Assembly (NCBI GenBank): GCA_014155875.1
Contig: JACEFZ010011719.1
Coordinates: 89,501 to 153,500, forward strand
DNA: 64,000 bases
Origin: Cepaea nemoralis
Taxonomy: Eukaryota > Mollusca > Gastropoda > Stylommatophora > Helicidae
Direction of reading: 5' to 3'
A program made the position numbers and the translations under genes. This document shows, piece after piece, positions 24,621 through 36,260 of the stretch. Position 1 is the stretch's first letter; the number at the start of each line of letters is the position of its first letter. The notes beneath the pieces are model-generated. The model was not told where the DNA came from. It did no database searches and was given only the letters and a program-made list of their open reading frames with translations.

Positions 24621-25989
24621 ATGGGCGTTCATTTAAAATCCGTTCGTGCCGCACCGCGCGTAATTGCGTACATTGAATATGATCATGTCATAGTCATGTG
24701 ATAAGTACTGACCAATGAATAAAAGAGCACGTGCGTATCGTATCATAGTGCATAGGTTCTGTTTCTGACCGTTGAGAAAATGGCCAGGTTGATCCAAAAT
24801 CCGCCCAAAGAAGCTCAAAGAGCGGTGATTCAGTTTCTTTCATTTGAAAGATGTCGACCAGTGGACATTCATCGAAGAATGCAGGCAGCATACGGTAACA
24901 AATGTGTGTCGAAGACAACAGTGACAGACTGGGCACGAATGTTTCGGAAAGGACGTCAGTTCACGACAGATCTTCGACGGCCGGGTCAAGCGCATATTGT
25001 TGCAACAGAAAAAAAACCATCGCCAAAATTGATGCAGCAGTACAGATGAACCGTTGTCGAAGCATACGTTCGCTAGCGAAAGAATTTGATGTGTCAGTTG
25101 GGACAATTCAAAAGGTCTTCGTAAGAAACTGCAATATCGGAAGGTGTGTTCACAATGGGTACCACGGATGTTGACAGACCACCAAAAAGAGGAACGCTTG
25201 GGATGGTGTTTGAACCACTTGCTGAGTTGCATAGTGGAGGGTGATGCATTTCTCTTCCATATAGTGGCAGGCGATGAATCATGATGTCACCACCTCGAGC
25301 CGAGCAGCAAAAGAGAGAGCATGCAATGGAAGCATACTGGATCACCTAAAGCCAAAAAATTCAAGTTACAGGTTTCCGTTGGTAAGGTTATGCTGAGCTG
25401 ATTTTTTTTTTTTTTTTTTACCATGAATGGCTATTGTTGGCCGACTTTAAAGAACCTGGTGTCAACATCAACTCTACCCACTACTTGCAAACACTAGACA
25501 AGCTGCAAAAAAAAAAACCCATCAAGAATAAACGACCCGGCATGCTTTCTGGCGGTGTGATTTTGTTCCATGATAATGCTCGTCCGCATATCGCAAAGAT
25601 TGTGCAGGAAGCATTAGTAAGGAAGAAGTGGGAAATTCTGCAACATCCAACCTAGTCCTGATTTGTAAACATGTTATTTTCATTTGTTCGGACAGAAAGA
25701 AAAAAAAAATAACAGCTCTCATGGGCAACGATTTCACACAGATGCAGACGTAATGAACGCGGTAAACACTTGGTTCAGTGAACAACCACAATCCTTTTTT
25801 GTGGACGGCATTCGTCGCCTACTTAAGCAATGGGATGTTTGCCTGAATGCCTAAGGCCACCTCTACTGACCAACCCATGGTGCATAATTCATTCAAAATG
25901 AATGCTTTGTTTAATTGTACCACACCTGTTAATGTTTCTTTCATGCTTTTGTAATAAAGCCATTGGAACGGGTTTGAAATTAACGTCGC
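24621..25989 (+). mobile_element. Mariner element, degenerate
   Basis: TA dinucleotides at 24619-24620 and 25990-25991 flank imperfect inverted ends (GGCGTTCATTTAAAATCCGTTC on the left against GACGTTAATTTCAAACCCGTTC on the right, with small differences). The transposase-derived region lies between. Length of about 1.37 kb suits a mariner. Confidence 0.8.
24780..25860 (+). pseudogene. Mariner transposase pseudogene
   Basis: The N-terminal helix-turn-helix region is open from ATG 24780 (AVIQFLSFERCRPVDIHRRM). Frames then shift near 25000. The first catalytic Asp region appears near 25270 (HIVAGDES followed by a stop), the second near 25560 (FHDNARPHIA), and the C-terminal end near 25800 (GIRRLLKQWDVCLNA). 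Order and motifs match the Mos1-type DDD transposase. Poly-T and poly-A runs near 25405, 25510 and 25695 and several stops inactivate it. Confidence 0.8.
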
Positions 25990-26269
25990 TAATATTTATA
26001 TAGTTCTGCAGCTTATGTTCACTATCTGCATTAAATTTCGAACCATCCGCATATCTTATACAACTGATGCTGTGTGTTCCGATGGTGATTCCTCCAATAG
26101 CCGATATATTTCTCACATTATTTTCACTAAATTGGGAAGAAAAAAAGCTATGAGACATTATGCATCCCTGTCTCACTCCTCTCTTGATAGACTGGTATTG
26201 ACCTACTTCATTATCGTTTATTTTTAATGACAGCTTATTGTTTCTAATAATTGTTTCTTACGTATTTAA

Positions 26270-26574
26270 GGTATTTCCCATAATCTTATTGTAGCATAGT
26301 AGCTAATGTGTAGCTGTATAGTGTAGCCAATGTGTCTGGTGACGAGGTGCTGCAATATTAGCTAATGTGCACAATTGCTGGTGAAGAGTAGCTGTATAGT
26401 GTAGCCAATATGCACAATTGCTGGTGAAGTGTAGCTGTATAGTGTAGCCCATGTGCACGACTGCTGGTCGTCTGGTTTTGGGTTCAGGCGGCCGAGCGGT
26501 GGGATTATTTTATAGACCACGCTATTTCTGTTTCGACCCAGTCTCGTGAAATGGAAAGTGTCCCCCCCCCTCCC
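26270..26574. repeat. Short degenerate repeats (GTAGCTGTATAGTGTAGCC)
   Basis: GTGTAGCTGTATAGTGTAGCC-like blocks occur at about 26310, 26388 and 26432 with intervening GTGCACAATTGCTGGTGA. Three or four copies of a roughly 45-55-bp unit. Confidence 0.7.
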
Positions 26575-26850
26575 CCAACACTCGCTGTGAACTCGAACGT
26601 AGTCTATACACGCTACTTCTATTAGCATTGGACTGCATTTTGCGTGTGGATTAGCTTTCCTCAATATCAGTGTCGCTCGCCATCGGGCGAACCAACTGCG
26701 ACTTCAGAGGTACTTGTAATTTACGTCCCCAAGTCAAGGACGAGAAGCCAATATCTTAGTTCAGTTTAGGGATTGAACCCACTACCTCAGCATCAGCACA
26801 CCGGATGTTTAAGAACCAGCGCTCTTATCTATTCGTCCACAGCGCCATCT
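26575..26850 (-). repeat. tRNA-derived SINE
   Basis: Minus-strand head at about 26850-26765: TGGCGCTGTGGACGAATAG and GGGTTCAATCCC as A and B boxes. The body extends left with GAGGTACTTGTAATTTAC, shared with 22060-22215. Confidence 0.65.
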
Positions 26851-26879
26851 TTCAATATGCTGAACTGGTATGCAACTGG

Positions 26880-27100
26880 ACTATTTTACCTTCTATTGTT
26901 GCATGTCCATTGGATCAAGTTGCCTTTAACACCAGGTTGTTTTTCTAAACAATTTTGTGAAGTAATTTACCTTTGCATTCTGAACGAGAAGTCAACGTTT
27001 AAGTTCATCTGACTGGTGGAGGGAATGAAACCATTGCCCCGCCATCAACGCACAGGAAGTTTACAAGCGAATGCTCTTAACCTTTCTACCACTCTTATGG
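26880..27100 (-). repeat. SINE, same head type as 26575-26850
   Basis: Its core has TTTGCATTCTGAACGAGAAGTC and its head (27100-27020) the complement of CAGGAAGTTTACAAGCG. A related copy is at 29620-29790. Confidence 0.5.
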
Positions 27101-27518
27101 CCTCTTCTCCTTTTATCTATATATATAAAAGGCAATCTCCGTCTGTATCTCTGTCTGTATGTATGTCTGTCCTTTATGCGTTCGCGAACGGTCCATCCGA
27201 TTGAGATGAAATTTTCTACACGTCTTCCTCTCATTCCCACGCTGCCAACTGTCATAGTTTTTTTTTCCTTCTTCCTGCTCCTCCCTCCTCCCCCTCCCTA
27301 AATACGTAAATAGAAGAGATCAAAGAATCCCTGAACCACAACGCTAGGAAAAGCGAAGAAAATGACGTGACTACACAGAATCGTCACACGGCAATGTCAA
27401 TAACAATTCATCTTTTTATGTGTAAAGAAGTTATCCACAGTCATGTAGAAGGGAAGAACAATCAATATAAGGACCGAAATCACAGAACGTAGACGAGTAT
27501 GAATTCGGAATGGCGAAC

Positions 27519-28028
27519 TCCCTCCTCCTCCTCCTCCCTCTACCTCCTCCCACCACCCTCCTCCTCCTTCTCTTCGTCCTCCCCCTCCTCATCCTCCCTC
27601 CTCCTTCTCCCTCTTCCTCCTCCTCTCTCCTCCTCCTCCCTCCTTTTCCCTCTTCTTCCTCCTCCCTCCTTCTCCTCCCTCTTCCTCATCCTCCTTCCTT
27701 CTCCTTCTTCCTCCACCTCCTCCTCCCTCCCTCCTCCCTCCACCCTCCTCCTTCTCCTCTTCCTCCTCATTCTCCCTCCTCCTTCCTCCCTCTCCCTCCT
27801 CCTTCTCACTCTTCCTCCTTCTCCCTCCGCCTCCTCCTCCTCCCTCCTCCTCCTCTCCCCTCCTCCTCGCTCTTCCTCCTCCTCCCTCCTCCTCCTTCGT
27901 CCTCCTCCTACCTCCTACTCCCTCCTCCCTCTCCCCTCATTCCTTCCTCCTCCTCCTAATCCCCCTCTTCATCCCTCCTCCTCCTGTCTCCTCCTCCTCC
28001 CTCCTGCTCCCTCCTACTCCTCCCTCCG
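27519..28028. repeat. About 510-bp (TCC)n-type polypyrimidine tract
   Basis: Nearly pure C/T on the plus strand, built from TCC/TCCC/TTC words. The minus strand is GGA-rich and could form triplex or G-quadruplex structures. Ser/Pro/Leu-rich frames here are compositional. Confidence 0.95.
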
Positions 28029-28029
28029 C

Positions 28030-28338
28030 CGAATATGAATTAAATTATATGCTCCCCATCAGGGACTGGGCGAAGCCGGGCCGGGTCGTCTTTTTTGGGA
28101 ACGGGAACGGGAGCAGGGGCCGAATATGAATTAAATAAGACGCTCCATTTACCCAAGTTAATTGTTGGGGGACGATGTAAAGATCTTTCAAGTGCTCTTT
28201 CTAATAATAGACAGAGAGACAGACAAACAGACAGACAGACAGTAGATAGTCGGGAACGGGAACGGGAGCTTATATGACTACTCATATGAATTAAATGAGA
28301 TGCTCCCCACCAGGGGCTGGGCGAAGCCGGGCCGGGTC

Positions 28339-28371
<33 letters not shown>

Positions 28372-28693
28372 GTCGGGAACGGGAACTTATATGACTACTT
28401 ATATGAATTAAATGAGATGCTCCCCATCAGGGTCTGGGCGAAGCCGGGCCGGGTCAGACAGGCAGACAGACAGATAGACAGACAGACAGACAATAGGTAG
28501 TCGGGAATGGGAACGGGAGCTTATATGACTACTTATATGAATTAAATGAGATGCTCCCCACCAGGGACTGGGCGAAGCCGGCCGGGTCAGACAGACAGAT
28601 AGACAGACAGTCGGGAACTTATATGACTACTTATATGAATTAAATGAGATGCTCCCCATCAGGGTCTGGGTGAAGCCGGGCCGGGTCAGCTAG
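28030..28693 (+). repeat. Repeated Helitron 3'-end units with (ACAG)n
   Basis: GATGCTCCCCAYCAGGG then GGGCGAAGCCGGGCC recurs at about 28050, 28300, 28420, 28550 and 28655, plus one degenerate copy near 28140. Units are separated by (ACAG)n and GGGAACGGGAAC blocks, and only the last ends in AGCTAG. Confidence 0.8.
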
Positions 28694-28695
28694 TA

Positions 28696-28703
<8 letters not shown>

Positions 28704-28747
<44 letters not shown>

Positions 28748-28980
28748 CATATCCTTTTACAGGACTTAGCTGTCAACACCAGCATCTTTCAGCTGTATGT
28801 TGATCTCTTGGCAAGATTACGCTCAGTAGTTTGCCATTGCTTTCTGAGCGGCCGGCTCACATACCCCGTAAGTTACCGATGCAGTTCTAACCACTGCTGA
28901 TTTGAACCGTCATCACGTTACCTGACGAGAGTATACGAGATTACGGAGAAAAGTCATAACCTCTAAGCCACGAAGCCGGC
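28704..28980 (-). repeat. tRNA-derived SINE with 12-bp target duplication
   Basis: AGTATCTATATA at 28692-28703 and 28981-28992 flank it. The (AT)n at 28704-28744 is its 3' tail; the minus-strand head has GTGGCTTAGAGG and GGTTCAAATC. It shares the TTGCCATTGCTTTCTGA core with the copy at 3098-3334. It inserted at the edge of the Helitron-like element. Confidence 0.8.
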
Positions 28981-29136
28981 AGTATCTATATACAAGGTAC
29001 TTTATTTGTACAGAGATTAGGCTACGGACATTCACGAGATAAGGGAAGCAACCAACTTTGAACCGTTAAAGAAAAATAAAAATTATCTCTCTTTAAATCG
29101 TGTTTAAACGGTTCCTATATGGGAGGGTGCCGGTCT

Positions 29137-29362
29137 TAGTGGCGAAGGCGTTACGGACGCAGTTCGTAATCTCGTATACCCGCGTTCGAGACACACAGGC
29201 GGGCGATTTGGCAGCAGACCGCGTTGCGTTGGTTTTTTTACGAAATGGTATGGGTGCCGGTCGTTCAGCAAACAATGGCAAACTACTGAACGTAAACTTG
29301 CCAAGAGATCACAATAGCAAAAACTACTATGCTGCAACGTCCTGTGAAGTATATGCAACTAA
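29137..29362 (+). repeat. tRNA-derived SINE
   Basis: GTGGCGAAGGCG and GCGTTCGAGAC are the A and B boxes. The core (complement of the TTGCCATTG block) follows at about 29260-29310, and the tail ends near GTATATGCAAC. Confidence 0.7.
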
Positions 29363-29369
29363 AAGAATG

Positions 29370-29610
29370 CAACTGAAAATTGACGGCAAGGATCTGAAAA
29401 TAATAAAGAAATTGGCAGCAAACAGCAGCCATAAGAATCAACAACCTGGTAGGAACATTTCAGTGTATAAAGAAGGGCGACAGACAAGGTTGTGTATTGT
29501 CTCCTGCTTTGTTCTCTTTGTACACTGAACATATAATGAGATTTACCGAGAGTATGCCTGGAATCTTGAATGGTGAACAGGTGAATGCATGTCATGTGTA
29601 GGACGTTACA
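29370..29610 (+). pseudogene. LINE RT fragment
   Basis: Around 29480-29560 the reading KKGDRQGCVLSPALFSLYTE is the conserved RT block containing RQGC.LSP.LF. Flanks are degenerate. Confidence 0.65.
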
Positions 29611-29619
29611 ATCAACCTC

Positions 29620-29790
29620 ATCCCTGGGTTGAGTTACTAGACAATATTATGTTCAGTAGTTTGCCATTGCTTTCTGAATGAGAAGTCCAACTGACAGATG
29701 TAGGTAGCAATCCCACTATCCCGCCGTCAAGCGCACAGGAAGTTTAAGAGCTTGCGCTCTTATCCTTATAACGATGTTGACCTGTTCATA
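29620..29790 (-). repeat. tRNA-derived SINE
   Basis: Core TTTGCCATTGCTTTCTGAATG on the plus strand near 29658, with a head at 29700-29790 like that of 26575-26850. Confidence 0.55.
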
Positions 29791-29869
29791 TAATTATAAT
29801 AGACCAAGTTACCAAACACATTTCTCCGCTGTAAATTGGATTTGTGAATTATGAAATGATCTGTGACAA

Positions 29870-30600
29870 TATTGATAGGGAATCTCTTTGGGGGTTTGTG
29901 GGGCATTATGGGGCCCCACAGAAAGTCATTAACTCAATAAAGGCAACATATGAAACGTATTCTTCATGAAGGAAAATTAACAGATACATTTGAAATAAAA
30001 ACAGGAGTGTGACAGGAACGCCTATTGTCACCATTATAATTCTGACTGACTATAGTCTGGGGTAGCATTTATGCCATTATGGGACTTACTATAGACTGGG
30101 GTAGCATTTATGCCATTATGGGACTTACTGACTATAGACTGGGGTAGCATTTATGCCATTATGGGACTTACTGACTATAGACTGGGGTAGCATTTATGCT
30201 ATAATGGGACTTACTGACTATAGACTGGGGTAGCATTTATGCCATTATGCTGACAATGGCATGAATAAGGTGGATGTGGGTTTGATGCTAGCTCTCAACA
30301 AAAGACTGGCCACCTATTCTCAACTGCACTCAGGTCTACAAAATGTGCTCGTTCTTTATACTTCACCCACAGTAGATTCCTTCTTCAGGACTTCTTTTAC
30401 TTTGATAAAAAAAAAATTTCAAAGTAAAAACTACCACTAGAAATGAAATAAAATTTGCTCTCGCAAAGGAAATTGACAGTTTGGCCTATAATGTTGTCTA
30501 GATATTCATAAGGGAAAGACAAAGATAATGGGATTAAACCAAACAAAAATCTCAAAATTCCGTTGGTGAAACCTTACTTCGAGAGGTAGAATCATACACC
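29870..30600 (+). pseudogene. LINE RT fragment broken by a minisatellite
   Basis: Around 29900-29970 the sequence resembles WG.PQKVINSIKATYE, with a frame change then HEGKLTDTFEIKTGV. After the 43-bp array, 30490-30560 resembles IHKGKTKIMGLNQ of the RT thumb region. Multiple stops. Confidence 0.6.
30044..30250. repeat. 43-bp tandem repeat, about 5 copies
   Basis: ACTATAGACTGGGGTAGC then ATTTATGCCATTATGGGAC, repeated with one shorter unit. It lies inside the LINE RT fragment. Confidence 0.9.
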
Positions 30601-31450
30601 TACTTCGACATCATCATGTTTCATGCCGATAAACGTGGGCAGTCATATTTCGTCATTTTATATGATCACCAGAGTCGAGGATTAGTTCTTGCCTCTACAA
30701 TGCCACGTGATCTGATGATCTTTTTTATGCACATTTCTATAATGATGACACTGTTCATATGCTTTGACTTGAACAAGAACATGCCACGACTTGATCGACA
30801 GGAACAAAGCATGTATGACATTGTTACGATGGATGTATCCCGTATTCATCCAAGTATCACTTAAATTCTCTTATTCTGGAACATGTCAATCAGCGCATGC
30901 TGCGTACTGGACAGAGTTAGTATTCCCAAATAGTTATTGGTTGTGAATTAACAGAAGCAACATGACACTCGAAATAGGCCCCTAATGATACCATCTCTCT
31001 CATCCATCGGCTGCACCAGATGTTGGAACAAGAGGTACAAGTTTTTATTCCATATGAGCAGACATTGAATTTAGGGCTATTAATCCTAGCCTACATCTTT
31101 CTATGGTGATGTCAGTGTTGATTGTGTGGGTCAGGCTTTGATCAAATATTATTCTGAAATATTTCTCTCAATACTTTGTCCACTGTGTGCCAACTGTCTT
31201 CATTAACTGCATGTGTCTTGTTATCCTGTCTTTCTTCTGGTTTATAATATAAACATTCATCAAAAGAAGAAATGACATGATAAAACAACATAACCTGAAC
31301 TGTGAATAAATATGGATTTATTCATGATATGAAAGAACCAACAATAGCATGTAACAATGACAGTAATTTACACAAGCAAACACAGCAACTACAACATTTA
31401 AAGTTAAGAGAGTTGGAGAAGATTCATTCTCTGTCGTCTGGCTAAATCTG
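30600..31450. other. No recognised gene
   Basis: A frame at 30616-30864 has no recognisable domain or repeat signature and I do not call it a gene. Confidence 0.35.
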
Positions 31451-31510
31451 TCTCTCTCTTTCTCTTGCTCTCTCTCTCTCTCTCTTTCTTCCTCCCTCTC
31501 TCTCTATTGT
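31450..31510. repeat. CT-rich microsatellite
   Basis: Imperfect (CT)n of about 60 bp. Confidence 0.9.
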
Positions 31511-31559
31511 TCCATCTTCTCTGCTATATAGTGAACAACAAACTCACAGGTGATCTGAT

Positions 31560-32400
31560 TTATCCAACACATTCACAGATCATCTAGCGCCTACAGGTCA
31601 TCTAATGCCTCCAGCACACAGACAGGTCATCTAATGCCTCCAGCACACAGACAGGTCATCTAATGTACCCAGCACACAGACAGGTCATCAACACTCCCAG
31701 GTCATCTAGCGCCTCCAGCACACAGACAGGTCATCTAATGCATCCAGCACACAGACAGGTCAGCTAATGCATCCAGCACACAGACAGGTCATGTAATGTA
31801 CCCAGCACACAGACAGGTCATCTAATGTACCCAGCACATAGACAGGTCATCTAATGTACCCAGCACATAGACAGGTCATCTAATGCCTCTAACAGACTCC
31901 CAGGTCATCTAATACATCCAGCACACACACAGGCAATCAAGTGCCTCTAGAACACTCACAGGTCATCTAATACACATAGCATACTACTGGCACCCTTAAA
32001 GGTCATCTAATGCTTCCAGCACACTGACAGGTCATCGTTATGTTTACAGGTCGTATAATACATCCAGCACAGTGACAGATCATCTTTATGCATACAGGTC
32101 ACATAATAAATTCAGCAATCTTAGAGGTCATCAAATACACCCAACATACTATTGACACCCTTTCAGGTCATCTTAAAGCATCCAGCACACTGACACCCTT
32201 TCAGGTCATCTTAAAGCATCCAGCACACTGACATCATCCAGCTCACTGACACCCTTACAGGTCATAGAATACATTCAGCACACTGACACCCTTACAGGTC
32301 ATAGAATACATCCAGCACACTGACACCCTTACAGGTCAACCTGAACATCCAACACACTGACAGATCATCAAATTCCTCCAGCACACTCATGGCTCATCTC
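31560..32400. repeat. About 30-bp minisatellite (ACAGGTCATCTAATG)
   Basis: Roughly 25 to 30 units of CCAGCACACAGACAGGTCATC plus a variable TAATGnnNC part. The left half is regular, the right half (from about 31900) more diverged, with CTGACACCCTTACAGGTCAT variants. Confidence 0.9.
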
Positions 32401-33185
32401 TCAATTTGCACTCACAGAGGGACCACATAGAGTATGTTTATGAAGGCCCAACATATGTTTCATCTGTACAAATGTGTGATGTCACATATAGATTACAATG
32501 AATCTCTTAAATGTAAACCACTACACACATTTTCCAGCATTATAATAGCAAAAAACTTTTAATATTGTAAATAATAGAAACAACAGTGCAATGACCACAT
32601 CTTCCATAGAGCTCTGTTTGGTCCAGAAAATATGGGTAGGCTACTATATCCCTTCATAGCTTGATGACAAGGACATTGGGTCCTTTACACAGTAATGTAT
32701 TTCAAATTAGACAATTTGGTCACATATTTCCAAAGGTTTGTGATGGGTGGGGGTGGGAGATTGGGGCTGATTTTATCTTTGCTCATCACTGTTCTAGTCT
32801 CCCCCAATACATCACACAAGGAGAATTACAGCACATGGCCCAAACTCTAGCACCAGATTCACATTTGTGCACACCAGCATCACTCACGTTATCAATATTT
32901 CTTTGTGGGTAGGTTTTATAATGTTGACATTTGGCCAGGTCAGCATCCTGTGTGGGATGTTCTGGCCAAATCTTAATTAATAAAAGTAATAACAACAACA
33001 TGTCATAAGAGTGTTGTTTTCACATGAGCTAAATATTTACACCTTGTTTTAAAACAAATGCTTTGTCAGATTTAATGTACTTATTCTCATAGTAAGAAGT
33101 TTAATCACATGTGGCATCTCATAGTAAGAAGTTTAATCGCATGTGGCATGCAGACTTTTCTTCTTCTGTCCATTATCCCTAATTG
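32401..33185. other. No recognised gene
   Basis: Only a short direct duplication of about 36 bp (CATAGTAAGAAGTTTAATC) at 33090-33150 stands out. Confidence 0.4.
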
Positions 33186-33204
33186 GAGTATAGGTCCTTA
33201 AACC

Positions 33205-33435
33205 AAGCCATCTTGTCTTTTGTCCTCAACTAACTTACACCAAGCCTTTCTGTCTTTTGTCCTCAACCAACTTACACCAAGGCTTTCTGTCTTTTGTCCT
33301 CAACCAACTTACACCAAGCCTTTTTGTCTTTTGTCCTCAACCAACTTACACCAGGCCTTTCTGTCTTTTGTCCTCAACCAACTTACACCAACTTTTCTGT
33401 CTTTTGTCCTCAACTTACACCAACCCATCCCGTCT
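33205..33435. repeat. 37-bp tandem repeat, about 6 copies
   Basis: TTCTGTCTTTTGTCCTCAAC then CAACTTACACCAAGCC. Three overlapping frames stay open because copies shift by 37 bp. Confidence 0.9.
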
Positions 33436-33439
33436 TTGG

Positions 33440-34865
33440 CTGCCCTGTGCAGCTACCTTTTCTCTCTACATTATTTATCTTCATTTGTATCTAGATCTCT
33501 CTCTACTTTGTTTGCCCTGTGGGTTCGAGAGAAAGAACTTTCTATTTATACTATTATGAGGTTTTCTCAATGTTACAGCTGTATATTAAGAATAGTCTAC
33601 CACACATGATGCACTGCTTAGGACACAAAGACTTAAGATTTGTGAATCGCTTGGTTTTGAATAGGTTAATGTAACAACTACTAGGAACAAGAAGAATTAA
33701 CATGATATTATTTTGCTAAGACTACCATTATTAAGCTGTCACTATAAATTACCATATACAAATATAGTTTTTGGATACATATTCTAATGGTTAATATTTT
33801 TCTGATCAGGCTTCCAATATATATCTGTATTTATCAGATGCTGTTATGATAACATGCCAACATGAATACAAGCTCATATGTTCACAGTAATTAATATTCT
33901 TCATTAAACAGACTGAAAACATTAATAAGTCACTGCAGACGAGATGAATGTAGTCAGTGCCTCATAACCTATCAGCTGACCTCAGGCTCATGAAACAAGA
34001 TCTGAACACAAGCTTTCTCCAGGTGGTGACTGAAAACAAAAACTCTTCTACTGCATTCTGGGTGAAATAGTAATAATAAACTATGGGAGGCAAATCTGGT
34101 CCCAACAAATATGCAATATGGTAGTCAGATGTCTTGATTCAAAGCTGCAGCATGGCAGCATGGCTATAAATAGACACAACAAAGTCAAAGTGATTTTGAG
34201 GATGAAACAAGGAGACAAGCACACACACATACAAAGAAGAAAGCATTTATAAATTATATTTAAACATTTAGAATATTTTAAATTATTTCCTTTCACCATA
34301 GCTACTTTCATTTTGCTTACTGACCCTCAGCTTGAGCCATTTTTTACAATCTCAGTGTGGTCAATTAGCTTTGTACAAATGATAAACATATGTTTACTTT
34401 GTTGTGAAAAAATAAAACATGTGGTCACTTTACTCATCTTGATTTGTTCACACACTACTCATCTTGATTTGTTCACACACAAACACACAGTTGTTAGTAA
34501 GAAACGGTGATAGAGTTTTCAAATTAATATTAATTCACTGTATGACAAAGAAATCATTATATATTAATCAGTGACCACACAACCTCAATGCTTTCAAGGA
34601 TAGATGATGATACATGCAGTAGCTAATAAACCTATGTTGAGTTGTTGAGCAATTTCAACAAAATATAAAGCTCTTAGTCATTGCCACAGTTCAGTGTTTA
34701 ATAATTTGCTTGGTCTTAGGGTTAGGTAAAATTGAGAAAAAATGATTTCACCCAGCAGTTTATGTGTTGATCTCAGGGTTATTATTAATCTTGTACTCAA
34801 TCAAGCCAAAAATAAAATGTAATAGTATACAAGGGAAAATAAAATGTAAGTGTAAAGTACTATTT
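33440..34865. other. AT-rich, no recognised gene
   Basis: No coding or RNA signature seen. A 24-bp direct duplication around ACTCATCTTGATTTGTTCAC lies near 34,430-34,480. Confidence 0.4.
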
Positions 34866-34869
34866 TTAG

Positions 34870-35075
34870 ACCAATGACCACTCGATAGAGGATGTGATCA
34901 ATATTATGACTAATGTCTTTAGTTGCCAGGAAATGTCCTGGTACCCATTTTAGACTGGGTCCACCCTGGCACCTGAGGTTAATGAACAGAAATCCCCACC
35001 CCACTAGAGAGTCCAGCACCTGACCACCAGGCTAACAGCCAAGTAAGCTAGCCACTGCACTACTGTGGGCTCCTA
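34870..35075 (-). repeat. Probable tRNA-derived SINE
   Basis: On the minus strand from about 35072, GGAGCCCACAGTAGTGCAG and GTGGCTAGC resemble a tRNA head, followed by a body with GTGGGGTGGGGATTTC and GACATTTCCTGGCAAC. The B box is weak. Confidence 0.45.
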
Positions 35076-35079
35076 AATA

Positions 35080-35815
35080 TCTGAGATATCTTTGTAATTA
35101 AGGTTTTCTATGGGTTGAGGCAGCCAGTCTCACATATACCCTCCTTAGTATGTGTATTTCAGTTGGAAGAATTCATACGTTACTTCAATATATGTTGAAG
35201 TTTATTCTGTAGTATACAGCAAAATATGTCAGGCAATACAGTTTGCAATTTATTATTTGTGTCTTCATTATTTAAAAATTAATACTCATCCTGAATCAGT
35301 CATCCTCCATAATATTAATTTACTGTACATCTGCTTCAAGAAAAGTATATTTTGTTCTAACAGACAATATCAATATTGTTAATACTACTGAAGTAACCTG
35401 TCAACATGCATAATCATTCCGTTTTCTCAACAGTAAGTAAACAGTAATATGGTAAAAGAAAACAATGTGCACCACTTTATTAGGCAAACTCTCATTGAGA
35501 CTACATACAAAACACTGACTACTGACAATGATCAAATAAAATCAAGTTTGCACTGAGTTTTTCAGGTCATCTCCACACTCAAGAATGAGATTCATAATAT
35601 TAATAAATAAATTGTACATGTGATCATTAAAGGAAGCTGGAGTGGATATCTGTGAAAAAATATGAGCAACACGCAAAACTTGTAATATTTGTAAACACCA
35701 GTGTTGTATTATTTCTGTCTACCAATCTTGCAGTATAAATATCTTTCCTCAAATGAATATATGGTTACACACTGCGCAGGTGTGGAAAACATGTAACAGC
35801 AAACATCTGGGCTCA
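35080..35815. other. AT-rich, no recognised gene
   Basis: Nothing identifiable. Confidence 0.35.
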
Positions 35816-35819
35816 AATG

Positions 35820-35842
35820 AGGGAGAGAGAGAGGGAGGGAGG

Positions 35843-35935
<93 letters not shown>

Positions 35936-35965
35936 AGGGAGGGAGGGAGGGAGGGAGAGGGAGAG
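35820..35965. repeat. (GA)n/(GGGA)n microsatellite
   Basis: About 100 bp of GA flanked by GGGA runs. Confidence 0.97.
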
Positions 35966-36260
35966 GCAGATATTCTAAATAATATTTCAGATTTTTAAAA
36001 TTTGAAAACAAATGAACTGGGTTGATACTATCGGTTGCATACATTTTATGCTATAGAAGCACAATGTAGATGTCTTCTGCAACAGCTGTAATTTAAAAAC
36101 AAAGGATCCTTCAGTCCATGTTTGTAGTGTCGTCCAGCTGTTGCACATAAGGACATAGAGTAAAAATGCAGTTTCAACATTGCATCCATTCAAGGGGAGA
36201 AAACCAACAAATGTAGTTTCAACAAAATCTATGTGGGGTTTTTTCAATACCTAGAACAGT

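Larger units (their letters stand above)
24180..26250 (-). pseudogene. LINE RT fragment split by a mariner
   Basis: The right part (26250-25992) reads RQGC, later RYADG where YADD is expected, then EHKLQNYINI. The left part (24618 downward) reads IVVHSEQLGLELNCKKIEVM. The 1.37-kb mariner lies between, and removing it with one TA leaves the frame continuous. The altered YADG and downstream stops show a dead copy. Confidence 0.75.
27116..28693 (+). mobile_element. Helitron-like non-autonomous element
   Basis: The left end is TCTATATATATAAAAGGC preceded by A; the right end is GGGCCGGGTCAGCTAG followed by T. 5'-TC, CTAG-3' and insertion between A and T are Helitron rules (established); the GC-rich GGCGAAGCCGGGCC just inside can form the small 3' hairpin. 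No Rep/helicase is present. The middle is occupied by a polypyrimidine tract and the 3' end is repeated several times. Assignment to Helitron rests on termini alone. Confidence 0.55.

Noticed and set aside
24780..25860. Active mariner transposase
   Set aside because: Stops directly after the first catalytic motif, frame shifts and poly-A/T insertions.
27499..28038. Ser/Pro/Leu-rich protein of 179 residues
   Set aside because: Entirely due to the polypyrimidine tract.
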